Positions 5,425 through 8,981 of a stretch of DNA of 8,981 nt are shown here, in pieces (within the stretch, counting starts at the first letter, position 1; each line of letters opens with the position of its first letter). A program made the position numbers and the translations under genes. Under the pieces are notes generated by a model. It was not told the origin of the DNA. It did not search any database and saw only the letters and a list, made by a program, of their open reading frames with translations. This DNA comes from GCA-003244245 sp038276315 (lineage in GTDB: Bacteria; Actinomycetota; Actinomycetes; Mycobacteriales; Pseudonocardiaceae), in contig JBBPZY010000033.1 in NCBI GenBank assembly GCA_038276315.1, positions 1-8,981 of the forward strand, given 5' to 3'.

Positions 5425-6417
5425 GTGACGCTGGTGCTTGCCTGCGCGGCGCTCGTCGTGGTCGGCTGCGGACGACCCGCCGTCGATCCGCCTGCGGTAT
5501 CGAAAGCCTCGGCGCCCCACGTACTCCCAATGCCACAGGTGCTCGCGATGCCGCAGGTACTGGCGCCGCTGGCGACCGCTGCCGTGGCATCGCCCCCGCC
5601 GCGACCGTCGTCACCGCCAGCGGATTGCCCGGACCCGGCGTGGAGCTGTACCCAGCAGCAGCGCTTCGCCGCCGCGGGCGCCTACATCAGCCGCAACGTC
5701 AGCGGCAATGGCTACCTGGCCGTGGTGTTCACCGATCGCCGGACCGGGGCAGTGTGGCGATTCGGTCCGACGCAGCACGAGGGCTGGACTGCGTCCACCA
5801 TCAAACTTGCGATCGCCACTGATCTGCTGCGCCGGCAGCGGGCCGGCCAGATCACCTTGACCGCTCCCGACCGGCACGACATGGCCACCATGCTCAATTT
5901 CTCCGACGAAGCCGCGTCGGACCGGCTGTGGACGAAATACGGTGGCGAGGACATGTTGGCCCGGTTCCGCAACCAGTACGGCATGACCGGCCTGCACTTC
6001 GTGCCCGGCTTCACCGCCAAGACGTACTGGGGCTTCGTCAAATGCACCACCGATGACCTGGCCGCCCTGATGAACTACGTTTTCGCTCAGGTCAACGTGG
6101 CCGACCGGACCTATCTGATCGGCGCCATGCGCGGGGTCGCATCGAACCAGCAGTGGGGGGTCTGGGCGGCCGGTTCGGCTCAACAGCCCGGTAACAAGGA
6201 CGGTTGGTCCTTTGAGGCTGATCCCTACGGCAAGCATTGGGTGACCAACACGGTCGGCTTCGCCGGACCCGACGAGCGCTACCTGATCACCGAGACGTAC
6301 CAGGTGGATCCGCACGGCACCCTGCCCGGCGGTGTCCACGCCGTCAGCGACGTCGTGGCCCTGCTTTTTGGCGTACCCGTGCCCGCTCACGTCACGGTGC
6401 CGGCCCCCGACGGATAG
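5425..6417 (+). CDS. Lipoprotein serine hydrolase, class A beta-lactamase-like fold
   Basis: The 330-aa protein opens with a hydrophobic stretch and lipobox VVGC (Cys15), then a Pro/Ala linker to about residue 67 containing MPQVLA twice, and a serine-hydrolase domain from about 75. Active-site motifs are SxxK as STIK (Ser124, Lys127), SDE at 160-162 in place of SDN, and KDGW at 258-261 in place of KTG. The segment where class A enzymes carry the deacylating Glu (ExxLN) instead reads GFTAKTYWGFVKCTTDD, with no such motif. It therefore resembles the actinobacterial serine hydrolases of unknown substrate outside the cell membrane rather than a proven beta-lactamase. GTG 5425 gives no charged n-region; the open frame starts after TAA 5380-5382, and reading from CTG 5401 would add LQRRLRLP, a much better lipoprotein start. 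The 3' end overlaps the convergent DJ-1 gene by 31 bp. Confidence 0.85.
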   Translation: MTLVLACAALVVVGCGRPAVDPPAVSKASAPHVLPMPQVLAMPQVLAPLATAAVASPPPRPSSPPADCPDPAWSCTQQQRFAAAGAYISRNVSGNGYLAVVFTDRRTGAVWRFGPTQHEGWTASTIKLAIATDLLRRQRAGQITLTAPDRHDMATMLNFSDEAASDRLWTKYGGEDMLARFRNQYGMTGLHFVPGFTAKTYWGFVKCTTDDLAALMNYVFAQVNVADRTYLIGAMRGVASNQQWGVWAAGSAQQPGNKDGWSFEADPYGKHWVTNTVGFAGPDERYLITETYQVDPHGTLPGGVHAVSDVVALLFGVPVPAHVTVPAPDG

Positions 6418-7061
6418 CTCTCGAGATCGTCGCGGTAGAGATTGTAGGCGTCGTGGTACTCCATGACCCTGGCGACTTCGCCGATCAGGTCCTCGGTGTA
6501 GCCGGCCCGGCGCAACAGGTGAAAGCCCAGCTCGGTGCCCGAGGCGATGCCACCGGCGGTGACGATCCGACCGGCGTCGACGACCCGGGCGCGGCTGATC
6601 CGGCAGGCGGGTGCGATGTCGGCGAGCCGGTCGATCGGCACTTGGCCCGGCGGCTTGGCCTCGACGTGGTCGGGTTCCTTGCGGCTGGTCGCGGGGAGCC
6701 CGTTGAGCAGGCCCATCTGCCCGTAGATCCAGGAGCCGGTGCACACACTGGTCAGCAGCGTGGTGTCCGGCTGGCTCCGGATGAACTCGTGCAGCCGGCC
6801 GTTGCGGATCTCCTGGCGAGTGCCGAAGCCGCCGGGAATGAGGAACGCGTCCATCGCGGGCCGGTCGGCGAAGGAGTAGTTGGGCAGCACGGTGAGGCCC
6901 GCCTGGGCCTGGACCGGCCGCAGCGCGTCGGCGACGAGAAACGCTTCGAGTTCGGGGTCGAACCGCCGGGCCACCGAGAAAACGCCGTGCGGCGCGGCGA
7001 AATCGATGATCTCAACGTCCTTGAACACGTAGATGCCGAGCCTGAACCCACTGATCGCCAT
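6387..7061 (-). CDS. DJ-1/PfpI-family protein (ThiJ/isonitrile-hydratase-like)
   Basis: The 224-aa protein has the class I glutamine-amidotransferase-like DJ-1/PfpI fold. It has strand and helix LGIYVFKDVEIIDFAAPHGV with Glu17 at the usual acidic position, AFLIPGGFGTRQEI (72-85), and the nucleophile elbow SVCTGSWIYGQMGLLNG with presumed catalytic Cys107. Later come RVVDAGRIVTAGGIASGTEL and helices to the end. Many homologues carry a His shortly after the elbow (ATTHW); here the segment is ATSRKEPDH, so the canonical Cys-His pair is not evident. Possible roles include isonitrile hydratase-like chemistry, glyoxal/stress protection or a chaperone-like function; the substrate cannot be told from sequence. 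GAGGAG (7068-7073) precedes ATG 7061 by six bases, fixing the start. It is divergent from a TetR gene with paired operators in between, so it is very probably the regulator's target. Confidence 0.9.
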   Translation of the reverse strand: MAISGFRLGIYVFKDVEIIDFAAPHGVFSVARRFDPELEAFLVADALRPVQAQAGLTVLPNYSFADRPAMDAFLIPGGFGTRQEIRNGRLHEFIRSQPDTTLLTSVCTGSWIYGQMGLLNGLPATSRKEPDHVEAKPPGQVPIDRLADIAPACRISRARVVDAGRIVTAGGIASGTELGFHLLRRAGYTEDLIGEVARVMEYHDAYNLYRDDLESYPSGAGTVT

Positions 7062-7078
7062 CGCCCACTCCTCGCCGT

Positions 7079-7096
7079 GGGAAACGATCGTTTCCC
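7079..7096. promoter_or_regulatory. Perfect 18-bp palindrome, probable TetR operator O1
   Basis: GGGAAACGATCGTTTCCC is completely self-complementary and lies 17 bases 5' of the DJ-1 start codon. Its GAAACNNTCGTTTC-like core is of the size and style used by TetR-type repressors. A second copy follows at 7113-7130. Confidence 0.75.
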
Positions 7097-7112
7097 GCCG
7101 CAGGAGACCGTA

Positions 7113-7130
7113 GGAGAACGGTCGTTTTCC
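7113..7130. promoter_or_regulatory. Imperfect 18-bp palindrome, probable TetR operator O2
   Basis: GGAGAACGGTCGTTTTCC matches the O1 palindrome at 14 of 18 positions and has two mismatched base pairs in its own symmetry. The two sites are 34 bp apart centre to centre, close to three helical turns, so two dimers could bind on nearby faces. O2 lies 32 bases before the TetR start codon. Confidence 0.65.
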
Positions 7131-7162
7131 GTCAAGTGCGCGGCAGGCTTATGGTGGGCGGC

Positions 7163-7744
7163 ATGAGCCCGTCCCGAGATCCCGACGTGCGGCGCCGGCT
7201 CCTTGACGCCGCCGAGCGGCTGTTCTATGAGCGGGGCGTGCAGGCGGTCGGGGTCGACGCGGTGGTGGCCGACGCAGGCGTGGCGACCAAGACCCTGTAT
7301 GCCCACTTCGGCTCCAAGAACGCTTTGGTCGAGGCCTACCTGCGGCGTCGCGACCAGCGCTGGCTCGGCTGGCTGCGCGGCGCCGTGGCCACCGCCGAGC
7401 CCGGGCCGGGGCGGGTGCTGGCGGTGTTCGACGCGCTGGGCGGATGGTTCGCCGAACCCGGCTTCAACGGTTGCGCGTTCGTCAACGTGGCCGGCGAGCT
7501 GGCTCACAGCCCGACCGCGCGGGCCGTGGCCCGCGACCACAAAGGAGCGCTGCGCGCCCTGCTGCACGAGGTCGCGGCCGGCGCCGGCGTCGCCGACCAG
7601 GCCGTGCTGGCCGACCGGCTGATGCTGCTCGTCGAGGGCGCGATCGTCACCGCCCACGTCGAGGGCGACGCCCAGGCCGCTATGCGGGGTCGATCGGCCG
7701 CCGCAGCGTTGCTCGATGGGATGAACACCGCGGTCGGTGAATGA
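7163..7744 (+). CDS. TetR/AcrR-family transcriptional regulator
   Basis: The 193-aa protein begins with the standard TetR helix 1 (RRRLLDAAERLFYERG) and a complete HTH (VGVDAVVADAGVATKTLYAH, then FGSKNALVEAYL) at about residues 26-57. The remaining 135 residues form an all-helical ligand/dimer domain with NGCAFVNVAGELAHSPTARA, a segment found in a recurring actinobacterial/proteobacterial TetR subgroup. ATG 7163 gives the usual short lead before helix 1; ATG 7151 would add four residues and GTG 7136 nine. It is divergent from the DJ-1 gene; two operator-like palindromes sit between, predicting autorepression and control of the DJ-1 gene by an unknown small ligand. Its TGA overlaps an ATG (7741), but the following gene probably starts later at 7834. 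Confidence 0.93.
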   Translation: MSPSRDPDVRRRLLDAAERLFYERGVQAVGVDAVVADAGVATKTLYAHFGSKNALVEAYLRRRDQRWLGWLRGAVATAEPGPGRVLAVFDALGGWFAEPGFNGCAFVNVAGELAHSPTARAVARDHKGALRALLHEVAAGAGVADQAVLADRLMLLVEGAIVTAHVEGDAQAAMRGRSAAAALLDGMNTAVGE

Positions 7745-7823
7745 CTCCCCGCACTGCTGGGACCGACGCCGCCACCGTGTCCTGCACGAGCCTTCTGGTC
7801 CCCGGATCGCCGCTGTCGTCTAC

Positions 7824-7830
7824 GGAGGAG
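7824..7830 (+). promoter_or_regulatory. Ribosome binding site fixing the start of the small secreted protein
   Basis: GGAGGAG lies three bases before GTG 7834. It supports that start over the in-frame ATG at 7741 that overlaps the TetR stop. Confidence 0.7.
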
Positions 7831-7833
7831 AAT

Positions 7834-8115
7834 GTGAAGACAGCTAGCAAGCTCGAGACAGTCTCGCTTGGCCTGGCGGCCGTGCTGGCAAGCGCGGTGA
7901 CGGCAGGACCGGCCGTCGCTGCGGAAGCGCCCGCGCGGACCGGGTCTGTGGTTGCGCAAGTGGAACATGCCTCCCACGTCATCCCCCGGGTGCTCACCGT
8001 CGAGTACGCTGCCCAGTTGCCGTCCTGTAGTTCCATTGAATATCCTGGCGTCGGCGGGAAAATCTCTGTGCAGACTGCCCCTGACGGCACGGTGTCCTGG
8101 GGGATCACTATGTAA
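7834..8115 (+). CDS. Small secreted protein of unknown function
   Basis: From GTG 7834 the 93-aa protein has a Sec signal peptide: basic start (MKTASKLETV), hydrophobic core SLGLAAVLASAVTAG and an AVAA cleavage site near residue 30, leaving about 63 residues. The mature part reads ASHVIPRVLTVEYAAQLPSC, then YPGVGGKISVQTAPDGTVSW with GITM at the end; it has a single Cys and no motif I recognise. The frame is open from ATG 7741 (ATGA overlap with the TetR stop), but that start would place 31 polar residues before the signal, and GGAGGAG at 7824-7830 supports the later one. It could be co-transcribed with the TetR gene. Immediately after the TAA stop the same frame continues open into the remnant at 8116-8348. 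Confidence 0.7.
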   Translation: MKTASKLETVSLGLAAVLASAVTAGPAVAAEAPARTGSVVAQVEHASHVIPRVLTVEYAAQLPSCSSIEYPGVGGKISVQTAPDGTVSWGITM

Positions 8116-8348
8116 AACCAGGCGGACGTAGCCGGACGTTGGGACATTGATACGTTTGTGAATGCCAGGAAGACGACCACCAGTTTTTACAGGACCCATG
8201 GGAGGCGTGGCCCACAACTGAGTGGCATACCTCCCCCGCTAAAGCCTACGGGGAGATGGCTGAGGGCTTCCTGACACTCGGATACCGATATTCCGACAGC
8301 CCTGTCATCGACCTGGAGCCTATCGATCTAACGTCACTCGGCGGCTGA
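8116..8348 (+). pseudogene. Unrecognised gene remnant, readable only with a frame change
   Basis: A protein-like reading without a usable start lies here. From 8151 to TGA 8346-8348, one frame gives DDHQFLQDPWEAWPTTEWHT, then SPAKAYGEMAEGFLTLGYRY and SDSPVIDLEPIDLTSLGG, rich in Trp, Tyr and acidic residues, unlike a random GC-rich frame. It has a TGA just upstream (8148-8150) and no early start codon. Directly before it, the frame following the TAA of the secreted gene reads AGRWDIDTFVNARK (8131-8172), which would join smoothly by a minus-one shift near 8170. I do not recognise the family. Third-position GC is lower than in neighbours, suggesting older decay or foreign origin. The last 29 bases overlap the end of the opposing helicase gene. 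Confidence 0.4.
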
Positions 8349-8981
8349 GGGACTGCTTTGCGCGTTCGCCGCGACCGGTTTCGGCGAGTCCGGTCAGGGC
8401 CTGCGGCAATGGGCCCTGGTGCAGGACGCCGAGGCGTTGGGTGGCGCGGGTGAGGGCGACGTAGAGCTCGGCCGCGCCGCGTGGGCCGTCGGCGAGGATC
8501 CGTTCTGGTTCCACGACCAGGACGGCGTCGAACTCCAGGCCCTTCGTCTCCGACGCCACCACCGCGCCCGGCACACCCGGTGGCCCGATCACGACGCTGG
8601 TGCCTTCGCGACCGGCTTCGTCCCGTACGCATTCCTCGATGGCAGCGGGCAGTTCGTCCTCGGCGACCCGCCTGGACCATGGCGCGACGCCGCACGCGCG
8701 GACCGACTCCGGTGGCTGGACCCCGGGTGCGAACTCGGCGAGCATCGCGGCGGCGAGGGTCATGATCTCCGCCGGGGTGCGGTAGTTCACCGACAGCGAC
8801 CGGTAGACCCAGCGGCCGGGTACGTGGGGCTCCAGCATCGTGTCCCACGATGTCGCTCCGGCCACTGACCGGCGTTGGGCGAGATCGCCGACCACGGTGA
8901 AGGATCGGCCCGGGCAGCGCCGCATCAGCGCCCGCCAGTCCATTTCGGACAGTTCTTGGGCCTCGTCGACCACGACGTGCC
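8320..8981 (-). CDS. HelD/UvrD-like superfamily 1 helicase, C-terminal part (partial)
   Basis: The gene enters from the right edge; about 220 C-terminal residues are present. Helicase motifs appear in order: Walker B HVVVDEAQELSEMDWRALMR, motif III FTVVGDLAQRR, motif IV region VYRSLSVNYRTPAEIM, motif V ASETKGLEFDAVLVVEP, and motif VI LYVALTRATQRLGVLH. The sequence around DEAQELS.M.WR.LMRRCP is closer to the actinobacterial HelD/HelR RNA-polymerase-recycling ATPases than to UvrD or PcrA, where DEAQD is usual; HelD-type proteins remove stalled RNA polymerase from DNA and some give rifampicin tolerance. The N-terminal coiled-coil that separates HelD from DNA helicases is outside the window, so the assignment is provisional. 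The tail after motif VI is short, as in HelD, and there is no downstream operon partner on this strand within the window. Confidence 0.85.
   Translation of the reverse strand, partial: HVVVDEAQELSEMDWRALMRRCPGRSFTVVGDLAQRRSVAGATSWDTMLEPHVPGRWVYRSLSVNYRTPAEIMTLAAAMLAEFAPGVQPPESVRACGVAPWSRRVAEDELPAAIEECVRDEAGREGTSVVIGPPGVPGAVVASETKGLEFDAVLVVEPERILADGPRGAAELYVALTRATQRLGVLHQGPLPQALTGLAETGRGERAKQSLSRRVTLDR

Noticed and set aside
5611..6744. 377-codon open frame on the minus strand
   Set aside because: It is antisense to the serine hydrolase and crosses into the DJ-1 gene in another frame; no recognisable domain and no ribosome binding site.
6237..7166. 309-codon open frame on the + strand
   Set aside because: It is antisense to the DJ-1/PfpI gene and runs through its promoter and both operators; the DJ-1 reading has clear motifs and a ribosome binding site.
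6752..7657. 301-codon open frame on the minus strand
   Set aside because: It is antisense to the TetR gene and out of frame with the DJ-1 gene, and would cross both palindromes; composition looks like a shadow.
7741..7833. Upstream extension of the small secreted protein from ATG 7741
   Set aside because: It would put a polar 31-residue lead before the signal peptide; GGAGGAG before GTG 7834 explains the start better, although the ATGA overlap with the TetR stop is suggestive.

Overview
The window is high-GC DNA with the codon use, Scr1-type XRE/DUF397 pair, SSB-linked small-gene operon, secreted Ala/Pro-rich protein and HelD-like helicase expected of a filamentous actinomycete, probably Pseudonocardiaceae or Micromonosporaceae-like. 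The family placement is inference. It appears to run from the end of a mobile or accessory segment (left half) into more ordinary chromosomal genes (right half).

Left part, 1-1780: the last 43 codons of an IS66-like transposase end at 132, and a TTAC just after the stop looks like the right tip of that IS. Next is a short, probably frame-broken helix-turn-helix gene on the + strand. A tight minus-strand operon of four small genes follows, transcribed from 1607 down to 305: a Cys/His-rich small protein, a 97-aa protein, an 85-aa protein and a single-stranded-DNA-binding protein without the usual acidic tail. Two of the three junctions are translational overlaps (4 bp and 1 bp).

Middle, 1608-4444: a divergent control region with a perfect 12-bp palindrome separates that operon from a + strand XRE/DUF5753 regulator and its DUF397 partner. 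This is a typical actinomycete pair related to WhiJ/Scr1 systems. A minus-strand large serine recombinase (502 aa) converges on it. The recombinase, the accessory SSB operon and the regulator pair suggest an integrated element. Its boundary may lie in 4445-4720, directly 5' of the recombinase, where a short inverted repeat and a start-less ORF fragment are found.

Right part, 4721-8981: an exported or membrane-anchored Ala/Pro-rich protein (minus) is divergent from a lipoprotein serine hydrolase of the beta-lactamase fold (+). Two separate inverted repeats lie between them. A DJ-1/PfpI-family protein (minus) overlaps the 3' end of the hydrolase and is divergent from a TetR regulator. Two copies of an operator-like palindrome sit between these last two genes, so the TetR protein very probably represses itself and the DJ-1 gene. 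A small secreted protein, a gene remnant readable only with a frame change, and the C-terminal third of a HelD/UvrD-like superfamily 1 helicase (minus, running off the right edge) complete the window.

No RNA gene or CRISPR array was seen.
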